The notes under the pieces were generated by a model, which ran no database searches, had not been told where the DNA came from, and was given only the letters and a program-made list of their open reading frames with translations. This document shows, piece by piece, positions 11,023 through 22,260 of a stretch of 64,000 nucleotides of DNA. The stretch is from Tetragonia tetragonoides. Taxonomy: Eukaryota; Streptophyta; Magnoliopsida; Caryophyllales; Aizoaceae. Numbering within the stretch: position 1 is the first letter of the stretch; each line of letters opens with the position of its first letter. Where the stretch lies: positions 41,228,766 to 41,292,765 of the forward strand of contig CM076147.1 of assembly GCA_038025085.1 (NCBI GenBank), given 5' to 3'. Position numbers and translations under genes: made by a program.

Positions 11023-12834
11023 TGATAAGTCCTATAATATACATGTTTTATCTCTCATTATCGTTATGTTTTGATTAGTTTTAGATCATTATTATTTGGG
11101 TTTTTAATAATATTTATTATTTTACCTTTTAATTTATATTTTCATATTTTGTTGTGTTATAGGCCTATTTCTATATTTTTATTGTGTAGGTAATATTGGC
11201 GGAATAAAAGAGAGCAAATTCGGGCCAATTCGCAATTCGGAGCAGTTTTGACAGCAGTTCGTATTTTGGCCATAACTCTTTCGTTCGGTATCGGATTCGG
11301 ATGATTCAAAATGCTACGGAAATCCCAAAGGAATATCTAGAACTTTTATGTTTTAGAGTTTTTCAGAATCAGAACTTAACATGACCGAAATTATGATACA
11401 AGTTGCTGCAGCCCTAACTCCTACTTTTTGCACAACTTGATGCCCAAGCAAAGAGAGATCTTCACCCCCCTATTATAAGAAGATATTGCACGAAATTTGG
11501 GAATATTTTCTTCTGATTTTAGGACTCTCTTTCAGCCAAAAAGATGACGGCAATAAAGCGTAAAAAGGAAGTAACCTTCAGCCAGAAGAAGCAAGCAAGC
11601 AGTACATTAGTCACATAAACTTGAGAGCAACTAAACAAAGGTTCTAGTCCAAGGAGAGTGTAAGAGTCAAGAGGATTACAAGCCATTGGAATCGAGCTGG
11701 ATTGTGACCTTTGGAGGTCGATTTTGGAGCTTGAATTATCGGGTCGAAGTGGTGCTCAAGTTTACAAGTCAAGCTAAGAAATTGAATGAGTCTTTCTTAC
11801 TCTAATACCTCTTTTTATCTAGTGTCCTAAGTTTGATTTGTTTTCAAGTGTTCAACTTTAGTTTGGAAATCTATGTTTGTATGTTTGAGACAATTTATTA
11901 GTTCTATTTAGAATTAATATATTCAAGTGAATTTTAGTATTCGTGCGTTGCTTGAGTTAATTGATTTATGATTCATGTTTTTATATGGTTTGGAGACGTC
12001 CTTCTATGTTTGAATATGAATCTATTGCTATTGTTTGATCTTTAGTTCGTATAATACTGAAAGAACGAATGTGTAGCAACTAGTTAAGAGGTTAGTCCGT
12101 CGAACGATTGGGAAATTAGGGCATTGCATGATCTAGACAAAATTATATTCTTGCTATCTTGGATGAATTTTCCTAGGGTTAATGATGTCTTCCTAGTATT
12201 TATTTATTTTTGAGTCTTAGGATCGAGCTGGTTCGGTTTCAAGCTAGTAAAGGGAGATAGGGAGAAGCTAGCTGGTAGATTCTCTACAGTTAACCTACTA
12301 ATTAACTTGGTTGTCAATGACAAAATCCGACTTAGGTAACTAAATTAAGTTGAACTTATGTGCATAATTTGTATGCTTGTTTCACTTGTAAATATTAGGT
12401 TAGTTAGTTTATTTTCTGTTTTTGTTAGTCTTAGGCCCTGTTCTCTTCAACGGAATGGTGCGGGACGGTGAGGAATGAAACGGAACGGATTGGAACGGAA
12501 CGGAACGACGCGGCGCGGATAATTCAGAAAAATGTGAGACAAAATGAAGTATAGAATGCGGAACGGAACGGAACAGATTGGAACGGAACAGAACGAAACG
12601 GAACGGAATGCAGCATGGAATCGACGAAAAGAACAGGGTCTTAGTGATTCTTCAATCAAACCCCCCCGTTATGTCTTCTTATGTAATTTGTGAACTAGGA
12701 TTAGAGTTGAAGTTAACAAGTATTAAATTCTGTCCTTGTGGGATCGACCCTTATTTACCCTATGCTATATTATCTATATGTTCGTGGTAGAAATAAGGTT
12801 TTTTTGAATTTGTATGCGCAAACGAGACCTATCA
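11023..12834 (+). repeat. 3' LTR with nested MITE
   Basis: 1,812 bp. It matches the 5' LTR along its length except for scattered substitutions and a roughly 210-bp insertion at 12434-12643. It ends CCTATCA at 12834. Confidence 0.85.
12434..12640. mobile_element. Harbinger-like MITE, GGCCnTGTTCT family, copy 3, nested in the 3' LTR
   Basis: 207 bp starting GGCCCTGTTCTCTTCAACGG and ending GACGAAAAGAACAGGGTC, flanked by TTA at 12431-12433 and 12641-12643. The 5' LTR has a single TTA at the same place, so target duplication and insertion are directly visible. Interior of GGAACGGAACG repeats. Confidence 0.93.
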
Positions 12835-12947
12835 AATTTTGGGAAAATTTAAATCCTAACTCACTTTCGTAAGAATTACGATAGCGGAATATAAAATGTG
12901 GAACAGAACAATGCGAAACATAATACAGCACTCAAACACAGCCTAAC
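12835..12947. repeat. rearranged tail after the 3' LTR
   Basis: AAATTTTGG directly after the LTR repeats the start of the LTR/primer-site junction. It is followed at 12851-12882 by the inverted complement of internal sequence 9792-9824 (AATCCTAACTCACTTTCGTA). From about 12890 it is a diverged second copy of the MITE right end found at 6952-7010, again ending CCTAAC. No simple 5-bp target duplication of the LTR element could be found. Confidence 0.6.
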
Positions 12948-13442
12948 TGTTTAGCAAATATTTGGTGGCACCTATAGCATCACTCTAATGTAAAACCACG
13001 AAGCAAGAGTACAAATCTGCCCAGCTTTCTTGTACAAAAACCATTGATTGGACATCTTGAAGTCCCATTAATTTTAAAATAGCTCCGATGATTTCTTCAT
13101 TTGGATTTAAATACGTTGCTCTGTTATGAATATATATTTGCGTTGTATTTATCTGCTTAACTAAATTGTATTTAGGCTTTAATTTAGAACCAAATACGCT
13201 TAGATAGGTCTACATACACCTCCCTCCCCCGCCCCCCCCCCCCTCCCCTTTGCCTCTATCTACAATGTACCTCACATATAAAATGTTTTTTTGATAGGAA
13301 AGTGACAAATATGTTTGTTTTAAAATTTAATTAAAGGGAAGTGATCTAGTCAATCAGCTACAGAGTAGCTGAAACAAACTTGCTAAACATAAACTACATA
13401 TGTTTTTTTTTTTTGGTGAAGCATAAACTACATATGTTAATT
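12948..13442. other. intergenic; C-rich tract
   Basis: Contains a pyrimidine/C-run at about 13223-13249. No gene recognised. Confidence 0.45.
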
Positions 13443-13450
13443 ATAATTAA

Positions 13451-14553
13451 GGAGCAAACTACTAAATAAGAACCTGAACTTTCACCAAAAATTGGAATAA
13501 GGACCTGAACTTTCAAAGTGATGGAATAAGGACCTCACTCTAACTCTGTTAAACTTCTGTTACTAATCTTTCAATTTTTATTGTATTTTTCATTATTCTT
13601 TCCTTTTTAGCTTTGATTTTATTCTTTTCTCCCATTAATAAACTAAATATTGTGATTCTTGGGGAAACCTTTCTCTCTCCTCATGGCTCACTTCCAACAG
13701 CCCACCTCCGTCCTCTCCACCTCTCACACACATCCCACATCCCCCTCTTTTCTCTCTTCTTGACCCTTACCATCTCGCAATCAGCCCATGTCTCTCTCCT
13801 CAACGAGGCAGCACCAGTACGGCAACATCCCAACCCCAACCCCCAAAAATACAACACCACCATGGCACCATCCACCCCTGTTCAGATTATCAGTATCTTC
13901 CATAGATGCCCATTTGAAATCACATCCCGTGCATTTAAAACCTACCCACCATTCGACTCAACTGCATCCACATAACCCTCCAAGTCTCCCACTTCAACCG
14001 TCTCAATTCTCATAATCAATCGCTTTCTTCATATCTTAATTCAATTCACTAAATTGAACATCAAACCCATTAAACAAATCCACTAAAGTCTTCAACTTTT
14101 TAACATAACAGGTAAATACATACTTTTTATCTTCAATTTCTAACAAAGAAAAACAAAGGTCATTTAATTGGGCGGCTTTGCTTGATTGCTTAGTCCTTTT
14201 TGTTTTTATAATGTTAGAGCCTTGTGGAAGGATGGTAGCATATGGAGATGGCTTGGCAATCTCTGACGAGAGGCTTCGACGGGTAGGCGGTGGTGCTAGC
14301 GGGATGGGTAGTGGGGTTCAGGGGAGAGAGAAAATGGGGTGGGTGGAGAGACGAAAGAAACAAGAAGAAAAAAAAGTTAGATAAAAAGAAAGAAAAATGA
14401 TAGTAAATAACAAAAGAAATACAAAAAATTAAAAGATTAGTAACAGAAGTTTTGACAGAGTTAGAGTAAGGTCCTTATTCCATCACTTTGAAAGTTCAGG
14501 TCCTTATTCCAATTTTTGGTGAAAGTTCAGGTCCTTATTTGGTGGTTTACTCC
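13451..14553. mobile_element. 1.1-kb DNA element with long TIRs (MULE-like, non-autonomous)
   Basis: About 130-bp inverted repeats start GGAGCAAACTACTAAATAAG on the left, with the inverse GGTGGTTTACTCC on the right. Each contains three subterminal copies of AAGGACCTGAACTTTC-type sequence. Identical 8-bp flanks ATAATTAA lie at 13443-13450 and 14554-14561. The interior is pyrimidine-rich on the left and purine-rich on the right, with an open frame at 13613-13975 (+) of 120 residues that matches no family I know. Long TIRs suggest Mutator-like, although the duplication is 8 bp rather than the usual 9. No transposase is visible. Confidence 0.8.
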
Positions 14554-14561
14554 ATAATTAA

Positions 14562-15011
14562 GTGTCAACTTTGTGTTGGTTTCCTTGACAAATTATGCAT
14601 TACCTTAAACATACAAAGCAAATGGTAGTGGCTCATTGGCTAAATAAGCTAATAATTCTACCTGCTTTGTGCTTTCCAATAAAACACAACAGGCTGCATT
14701 ATTTGGCTCCACTTATATTATTGTTGACGTATAATATGGTCATTGATGTTGAGAAATCTTAGAAAGATTCCAGCAAGGCTGGGCACCGGAAAGAAAATGA
14801 TAAGAAAGACCCCGTTGAATGTGGCTTCTAAAGTTGGGCACCCAGTAAAAAATAGAAATGTGGCTTCTAAAAGTTCTATTCGGTGATGTGGACGTCCTTT
14901 TCAAAACAACGGTCGCAACCAAGGCAGACATAGTCAGTGATCGATCTAAACATACACAAAAACACATAATTACATGTCTAAATGTCCTTAAGCATGTCCT
15001 ACGTTGTATTA
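14562..15011. other. intergenic, nothing recognised
   Basis: A short local duplication (GTGGCTTCTAAA at about 14821 and 14861, with GGGCACC nearby). No gene supported. Confidence 0.4.
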
Positions 15012-15019
15012 ATTACCAT

Positions 15020-15238
15020 TAGGGCTGTTCATGTTCCGATCTGGACCTTTGGACCGGACGAGACCGGTCCTACTTTTAGACCGGCTAGACCGGGTTTTGG
15101 TCCGGTCTAAACCGAATGTGAATGATGTTAAATGCTAAAACCCGATCATGGGGTTCTTTTTTTAGAAATCCAGCCCGGTCCGATCCAAGACCGGTCACAA
15201 TCCTGTTCGATCCGAGTCTGGACCAGTGAACAACACTA
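15020..15238. mobile_element. hAT-like MITE
   Basis: 219 bp with ends TAGGGCTGTTCATGTTCC and its inverse CCAGTGAACAACACTA. The 8-bp flanks ATTACCAT (15012-15019) and ATTACCAC (15239-15246) match at seven positions. The interior is rich in GACCGGTC-type palindromes. Confidence 0.75.
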
Positions 15239-15381
15239 ATTACCACACCGCAATCTTTGTCCACCACTATTCTTTTTATACTAGCTTTTTTTACGATAAA
15301 CAAAATACAAACGAATTCTACCTATACCAGCTACACTTATAAAATCTTTATACATAATGCTAAAAAGTTCATGTGGATTGT

Positions 15382-15383
<2 letters not shown>

Positions 15384-15463
<80 letters not shown>
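15384..15463. repeat. (TA)n microsatellite
   Basis: About 40 uninterrupted TA units. The open frame reading through it is an artefact of the repeat. Confidence 0.95.
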
Positions 15464-15466
<3 letters not shown>

Positions 15467-16154
15467 CTTTGCCTCTTATTTCACACCCAAATTAGCAAAT
15501 CAGTCTGCAAGTAAGCTAGTTTAATGTATCCATTTAACGAGTTTAATGAATATATTGTCCCTTACATATGATAACTCAAAAGAAAAATGTCTAAATCAAT
15601 TAACAATATCTAATAAATTGTTGATAGATAAAGGAACTTAGCTTATAACGGGGATTATGAATATAACTAGTAAACAAAATTTTATACGAGTAACATGTTT
15701 TCTACATTAATTTTTTTTGATATTCATCAATTTTCATTATGTAATCCATACTATATATATGTCCAGATATGTTATATATAAATGTCAAAAACTAAACAAA
15801 CTTAAAACGAATAAATCAGAATATAATTTAGTAATAGAAGTATCGTTTCCTAACCGTATTTAATTCCTATTTCGTGTCTACTTTGATTAAATTATGATAC
15901 ATGCATGGATACAATTAATTTGTTTTATTTTCTAGTATACTCTAAGAGGTAATAATAATTTGATTTTCTAGCTTGGAAAAGAAGTGACGGTGAATGCTAT
16001 GATGAAGAAGGTAAGCGTGACAACATGATAGCATCATTACAAATTCAACCCAACTACGCTAAGCCGCCATCACGGCGTCGTTTGTGGACTTACCATTAAT
16101 AGTGGAACTAATTCACTAATGACGAAATCAGCTCAACTAATTGAAAGCGCCCAC
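15464..16154 (+). other. upstream region of the FQR1-like gene
   Basis: AT-rich. Contains GCCGCCATCACGGCG near 16061-16076, a short GC-rich inverted motif about 80 bp upstream of the TATA box, and GAAGTGACGGTG near 15979. Regulatory meaning is not established. Confidence 0.4.
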
Positions 16155-16162
16155 TATAAATA
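16155..16162 (+). promoter_or_regulatory. TATA box of the FQR1-like gene
   Basis: TATAAATA lies 92 bp upstream of the ATG, leaving a plausible short leader that is rich in A and CA. Confidence 0.7.
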
Positions 16163-16253
16163 TCTCCCCTTCTCTGAACGTCAACGGCACCCATAACTTC
16201 ACTTCATACAACAAGAGAGAGAAAGAAAACAACTACTACTTCAAACGACTACA

Positions 16254-18962
16254 ATGGCGACCAAAGTGTATATTGTGTAAGCTTTTCTCTCTCCTCATTT
16301 TTGTCTGTCAAATTGTTGCCGTATTGTACTTTAGAATATCATTTTACTCTTGATCGTACTGTTAATTCGATACTAAATGAATTACCTGATTGATCGTTAA
16401 TTTGATGTTCAATTTTGAGATTGCTTTGTTCTGGAATTGATTGATTGTGAATTGCACTATTTAGGTTTCATTTGTCTTGTTTGTTACTGGAGACTAATGG
16501 TGCTAAATCATGATTAATTAGGAATTACAAAATTGAAATTCCGTATTCTCGGTGTTTAATTGTCGCTAAAATGTTGAGTAAGCTAAAACAAAAATTAGTT
16601 AAAGTTATGATTTGGTTGAATAACTCATGAATTGAATGAGTAAATTGCTTTTTTGAGATTTGTTTGGTCAAAGCATTCTGGTCAAATCAAACCGTAAAGT
16701 TGCATAAAAACACATTTGACTTTCACTATTTATGATTTGATTGAATAGCCTAAGCCTTGATTTTTACTTAGCTAGTCCTTAATCTTTGCTTAAGATCTGA
16801 TTCTGTTTAATATATAGCTCTTCACTTGATTTTACAATGAGCATGTTTGAGGAGGCAATTATACTCTTGCATTCCTGTAGGACTCGTGTATTGTAGTATA
16901 GTTTTAATCTGATCATATGTTCATATTGGATCTCATGTCGTTAATCGATAACCTAATCTGGATTATGAATTAGTACAATTATAAGACAATGCTGGTTGAG
17001 TGCTAGAGTTATTAGGAAGACATGTCTCTATATCAGTTGTTGGACCAGATACATTTGAGTAAGTTATTTCGAATGAGTAGTTAATTACTTTAGGTACTTC
17101 CCATGACGATATGAAGATATGTATCTATTTGTATGTTCTGTTGTTACATGAAACTGTCTAAACCATATTTGATGCAAGTATACAACCCTACCTGAATGTG
17201 TCTACACATACATGCTCTACTTGTCATAACCTTGTTGCATCACAGGTTGATAATCATGGCTTACTAATGTGATTATGTGAATCTCTGAGAACAGTGTGCC
17301 CATAGTCTGTGAATCCACATCTTTAACTCTATATTTCACTATTGTGGAAATAAGACTTTTGCAAATTGTTTGTATTTGAGTTACTCCAGCTTGTCTTATT
17401 GGAATCTTTTTGAGAATTTGAGGTGGTTATGAAGATATGCACAATGTGGCTTCAGGTATTATTCAATGTATGGACATGTAGAGAAGTTAGCAGAGGAGAT
17501 TAAGAAAGGAGCTGCATCTGTTGAAGGTGTAGAGGTTAAACTCTGGCAGGTAAAGTTAGTTGTGTTCTTGTTCCTCATGTTGTTGGAGCTAGTTAATAGT
17601 TGCAGTGCAAGAGACAAAGGATCTGCTAATTTAGACACATTATGGGTCAGTTTGGTATGGAACACTTCTACCTACCTAAAACAGGGTTTTCAAGTAGTGG
17701 ACTGAACCATGGCTCTGCGTACTTTTTGTGCCACAAGGATAATTTGGTTGCTAATTACTGATGTTTTCTGGTCTAGCTTACTTATCATACTATATAACTG
17801 AAAGTTACCATCATGAATTGTTCAAACTCCTTCTCACCAGTATCTTCCTGCTTCAACATTATGATCCATTTTTCAAATGTTCCACTGATACATTATTGTA
17901 CTCCAGCCTCTTCTGTTCAAAATCTCTGATTACTGGCTTACTGCCTTCCGCATCTCCCGTTGTCGCACCTCCTGTCTGCTCTTACCATACTGATGTTTTT
18001 TGGCAATATGCCTTTTTTCAGAGTACCTTATATGGTTATGGTAACATATTCCTCCTGCATGGGCTCTTGTGAATATTTCTCACAGTTTTACTATTTGACA
18101 TTAAGGATACATGTCATGTACCGACAACATTAAGTAGCAACTGGTAACTGTAGTTGCATTTTTAAATTCATGCTTTTCAAGTTCTACTCAGTGTGATGGA
18201 AAGAATGTGGTATGCCTCTGGAAAGAATGGGTTTTCTTAGGTTGAGTTTCGTACCTTACAAGTCACAGCCTAATATGAAAAATTATTGAGAATTGCTCAC
18301 TTAGTTCGCACTTTCTGCAGCATTTGTAGTAATGAAGTTCCTTAAGTCTGACTTTGTTGAGAGAATGAATCAGGTCCCTGAGATATTGTCAGATGATGTG
18401 CTTTCTAAGATGAGCGCACCACCAAAGAGCGATGTTCCAATTATCACCCCAAATGAGCTAGCTGAAGCTGATGGGTTTATATTCGGCTTCCCCACAAGAT
18501 TTGGTATGATGGCTGCCCAATTCAAGGCTTTTCTCGATGCAACTGGGGGCTTATGGAGAACCCAACAGCTTGCAGGAAAGCCTGCTGGTATATTTTTTAG
18601 CACTGGATCCCAGGGTGGTGGACAGGAGACCACCGCGTAAGTTCACTTCCATTTACTCTTTTCTCTTTTACATTGTTTTTGCATGAGTTCCATCGAAGGA
18701 AAACTTAATTTGTTTTGACAATTGTTACAGCTTGACTGCTGTCACTCAATTGACTCACCATGGCATGATCTTTGTCCCGATTGGCTACACATTCGGTGCT
18801 GGCATGTTTGAGATGGAGAGTGTGAAGGGTGGAAGCCCCTATGGTGCCGGAACTTATGCAGGAGATGGTTCAAGACAGCCTACAGAGCTGGAATTGCAGC
18901 AGGCTTTTCACCAGGGGAAGCATATTGCCACCATCACAAAGAAGCTAAAAGGAGGGGCTTGA
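16254..18962 (+). CDS. FQR1: NAD(P)H:quinone oxidoreductase, FQR1/WrbA family
   Basis: Four exons: 16254-16276, 17456-17549, 18374-18636 and 18731-18962, all introns GT-AG. Joined they give 203 residues, the usual length for plant FQR1. The FMN-binding loop is at residues 10-15 (YSMYGH), split from the start by intron 1. PTRFG at 79-83 and [10 protein letters not shown] at 116-125 are the other flavin-site motifs, and [15 protein letters not shown] follows exon junction 3. The enzyme is a cytosolic flavoprotein giving two-electron reduction of quinones; Arabidopsis FQR1 is a primary auxin-response gene (family knowledge). No signal peptide or membrane segment. Exon 1 encodes only seven and two-thirds codons, so it is easily missed by ORF scans. 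It sits downstream of the PBP1-like gene on the same strand, an order remembered from Arabidopsis chromosome 5. Confidence 0.96.
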
Positions 18963-19079
18963 TGAATCCCAGAGCTACAATACATATTGGATCATACACT
19001 TTACAGACATACATGCCAGCATTCTTACACACTTGGTTTTGTTTCCTCTTTTCAGTTTTTTAGTTTTCATGAGCTCTGT

Positions 19080-19085
19080 AATAAA
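19080..19085 (+). terminator. polyadenylation signal of the FQR1-like gene
   Basis: AATAAA 118 bp after the stop codon, in a T-rich 3' region (TTCAGTTTTTTAGTTTTC upstream). A likely near-upstream element. Confidence 0.6.
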
Positions 19086-19680
19086 TGCTCAAAAATGTTC
19101 TGTTTTTTTTAATTCAATGATAAAGAGTGCTTATATGTTTGTATTCTATTTAAATTAGTGCTTACTTCTGCTTTATTTATATCTAAGATAAATAAATCAT
19201 TTTCTTACCCCAAGCTGCAAAATGTTTGGATACATTTTATAAGAGTAAACTACCCTTTCCAAGCATTTGAAACTGAAGGTACCTTTGTAATTGTATGTAC
19301 TATCTACAGGTTGTCCAACTTTAGAAAACCAAAAACCAAATCTGTAATTTTGTTTCAAAACTAGGGAAAAGGCGGTACTCCCAAGAGTTCAGAGTTCTAC
19401 TCCTTGGCCCCTTGGCTAAAAGTTCCAATATCAAAAACTTATGCATAAAAGCATTCATAAACCACTTCAGGTCCCTCCAGAAACCCCGTGGTCCGTTTGA
19501 GTGATTGCGAGTTGTAAGTTTTTTATTTTGAAATATTTTACTATAAAATTTTTATTGAAGCTTATTTTTTCTTCCAGTAGTTTTCAAAGATTTCTAAACT
19601 AACAATAGAAAAGCAAAACCCAAAAAATTATGGTTTTTAAAATTGGTTTTCGGGTTTTCGAAAAAAGTGAAAACTCAATA
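19086..19680. other. 3' flank of the FQR1-like gene
   Basis: No gene or complete repeat recognised. Confidence 0.4.
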
Positions 19681-19684
19681 CTAA

Positions 19685-19965
19685 GGCTCTGTTTGATTCA
19701 CCTTAATTTTACTTAAATTCAGTTCAGTTCAGTTCAGTTCAGTTCATGTGTAACTTTATTACTCATATAAATGTTATTCCGAAATAATTTCATGATGCAA
19801 ATTATGTCATCGGAAAGATCTCAAAGCATACTTTCAAATGAGCCCAATATTGACTATGTTTGGACGAATTTTAAATGGTTAATGGTCAAGTTTAAAAAAT
19901 CAATTCAGTTAAGTTCAGATCAGTTCAGTTCAGATCAGTTTTATCCATGTGAATCAAACGAAGCC
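19685..19965. mobile_element. Harbinger-like MITE with CAGTT repeats
   Basis: 281 bp starting GGCTCTGTTTGATTCACCTT and ending TGTGAATCAAACGAAGCC, with TAA at 19682-19684 and 19966-19968. Subterminal blocks of CAGTTCAGTTCAGTTC are seen at both ends. A 65-residue open frame inside is not conserved. Confidence 0.88.
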
Positions 19966-20466
19966 TAAAAACCACCACAACATGCCCTAGATTACAAGAT
20001 TTTTTTCTTCCCAACACCACTTGGCAGAAGATTTCAAAATTATTCTTGAGGACAATTTACACCATTAAAACACTGCTATTTTTATCTGGCAACAAAACAG
20101 ACAAAATCATAATTATAATCAATGTATATATATATAAAGCTGGCTTTTTTCGAGAGTTTTAAGGCATGCCACATCATCAAACATATTAAAAATTGAAAAC
20201 AGCAAACATATTAAAAAGTGAAAATAATTAAATATATTTAATAATTTTGTGTGATAAAATTAGAAACAAATGTTAGATAGGAGTCTTCGTACTAGAGTAA
20301 TTAGAGTCCATCTCAATCTATGGTGTTTCATAATTTTGCAGATTTTGAGATCAATAAAATGTTCAAAAGTAAAAAAGTAGCCAACTTTTAAGTAAGTGAA
20401 GTTTTTTTTCCCCTTTCAATAGGAATTGTATTATTTCAATTTTATGAATGAACAATTTTTTATTTT

Positions 20467-20640
20467 TTTGGTTTAACCACAGGTTCAGTAAACCCTTTTT
20501 TTCAAGGCTAATCCAGTTTATACCGAGTCGGTCCACAATAGGATAAAGTGCTGCAATTAAATAATTTCTCTATTTACAAAAATCGAACCCTCGACCTTGC
20601 TTAAGAAATGAAAGTGTCGACCACTCACACCAACCACTTA
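20467..20640 (-). mobile_element. tRNA-derived SINE, Au-like
   Basis: On the minus strand the 5' part holds a polymerase III B-box-like GGTCGAGGGTTCGATT (20581-20596 on plus) and an A-box-like GGTTGGTGTGAGTGGTCGAC (20616-20635). The 3' part reads GCACTTTATCC, then GGACCGACTCGGT, and ends GTGGTTAAACC before an A-rich tail. This order matches the Au SINE family as I remember it. No clean target duplication was found. Confidence 0.65.
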
Positions 20641-20974
20641 TTGATTTATTCTATTTACTCACTTAGTTAATATGGGGAAATAGCCATTGTATGATTAAAG
20701 AAAATATTATTATCGTTGTTGTATTGTGGAGGTGTTTCAGTACAAGGACTTGGTAGTATCTGCACTATTCTACATATTCCGCATGAAGCGTATATAAGCG
20801 GGTACATAAGTTTTTCTTTTTTATTGTTTTATTCTTATTGTTGGTTTTTTTTATTACTAAATTTGACTCACTACAAACAAATTGGAATTATATATATGTT
20901 TTAAATATGAAATAACTCTTTTAAATTTTATAACATTTGTGTTGATCGTTAATTCTACGACACAAATCAAGTTA

Positions 20975-21038
20975 AAAAAAATCAATTCATTTCATTTCAA
21001 TTCAGTTTAGTTTTTTTCCAGGTTAATCAAACAGAGCC
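20975..21038. mobile_element. right-end fragment of a CAGTT-type MITE
   Basis: Ends GGTTAATCAAACAGAGCC followed by TTA, matching the terminus of the 19685-19965 element. Upstream CATTTCAATTCAGTTTAG is the subterminal repeat. The left end is not identifiable. Confidence 0.5.
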
Positions 21039-21784
21039 TTAGTATAATTATTATTTAGTAGATATTTAGTTAAACAACAAAACAATTATATATACGACTT
21101 GGAATAATTATATGATTTGCCAATATACAAGTTTAAGATTGAGGTTTTGGCTATATATGAGTGGCTATATATGTACAAGATGTTAGTATATAAATGTACT
21201 AACACGAGTAGGATACTACAATAAGAAGCATTTTCAGATTTATTATTTTTTAAGTTTTTTATTTTTTATTTTTTTTTTATTGAAGCTATATATATATGGT
21301 CTCGATCTCTTATACAAGTTTTCTGTATTCTTTTTAATATTTTATTGAGGCATCATCCAATGATTATTATTTTTTATTATCTTTTTTTTTTGTGCAATTT
21401 TTATATTATCTTTGTCGCATGCTTATCATCCCTTGGTGGTTTATGTTCAACAAATCGAAGCTATTAAATACTAGCTTTCAACAAAACAAGCTATAAACAA
21501 CCGAACAAGCTACTAAATTTATACAATTCGTTATGCATAGAAGTCTTAATTAATAACTTGTTTTAATCAGAAAAGGAGTTTGTATGAATTAATGAGTATT
21601 TCACTAATGTAAAACACATTATCATATGGACAATCAATCTACGTATTATACTACTCTTCCAAAAAGAAAAAAAGAAAAAAAGAAAAAAAGGTGAAAGAAG
21701 AAGAAGCAGCAGCTAGGAGTTAGGAGGTAGTTCCAATACCATGGCATTGAACCTTATGGTAATTAAGTGAGTCATGAAAGTATT

Positions 21785-21865
21785 ATTTTGGTTTAACCTG
21801 AGGTTTACCTAAAGCTAATCCTGTTCACACCGAGTCGGTCACGAAAGGGTAAAGTGTCGTGAAAG
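21785..21865 (-). mobile_element. truncated Au-like SINE fragment
   Basis: GGTTTAACCTGAGGTTTACC, then CACCGAGTCGGTC and GGGTAAAGTG repeat, in the same orientation, the 3' half of the SINE at 20467-20640. The tRNA-like part is absent. Confidence 0.55.
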
Positions 21866-22041
21866 TATAAGAAATCATTTAGAATATTTTTTTTTATAAA
21901 AAATGTTATGAGGTTTTTTATATTATTAATCTATAACCTAGATGAAGTGTTTCATTAGATTTCAATATGTCGTGTGTATTTGAATTTGAATAGGGTTTTA
22001 AATAGAAAAGAATAAAAATACACTATAATTGCAATAAAGTT

Positions 22042-22260
22042 ATAAATAAAAAAGGGATAGAAGTTTTTTTTTTTTTTTTTTATCACTAATACAATATGAA
22101 TAGGCTATTTACGTATCAGATAACCAAGATCAATATATAGCCATGATGAAACTTACCATGATATAACTTGCTATTGAGGTAAGGTTGAAATTTATAAATA
22201 AGAGATAATAATAAATAATAAATAAACAACCTCAAAGCATTGCAACAATGTTGATACCAA
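22042..22260. other. AT-rich spacer, nothing recognised
   Basis: Poly-T run at about 22063-22082. No gene or complete repeat seen. Confidence 0.35.

Larger units (their letters stand above)
7011..12834 (+). mobile_element. non-autonomous LTR retrotransposon (LARD-like), tRNA-Asp-primed
   Basis: Two direct repeats (7011-8620 and 11023-12834) start TGATAAGTCCTATAATATAC and end TATCA. They flank about 2.4 kb of internal DNA. The first is followed by a primer-binding site, and the second is preceded by a purine tract (AAATGTGGAGGAATT at about 11008). No gag, protease, reverse transcriptase, RNase H or integrase frame is visible inside, so the element must have moved in trans. The tRNA-Asp-type primer site and the AAGTCTAAGTGTGGGGGAAT motif (about 9931) resemble Athila/Tat-type Gypsy elements; clade assignment is inference. 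The LTRs look very similar apart from a nested MITE, suggesting a recent insertion. Confidence 0.85.

Noticed and set aside
13613..13975. 120-residue open frame as a host gene
   Set aside because: It sits inside a transposon with clear ends and flanking duplications, is compositionally pyrimidine-driven, and matches no family known to me.
15257..15514. 85-residue frame through the TA repeat
   Set aside because: A (TA)n tract reads as Ile-Tyr in any such frame; flanks are not conserved.
17761..18072. 103-residue frame in FQR1 intron 2
   Set aside because: Intronic, not needed for the conserved protein, no family resemblance.
20581..20640. a minus-strand tRNA gene
   Set aside because: The GGTTCGA box is embedded in a SINE with a family-specific 3' part; no cloverleaf could be drawn.
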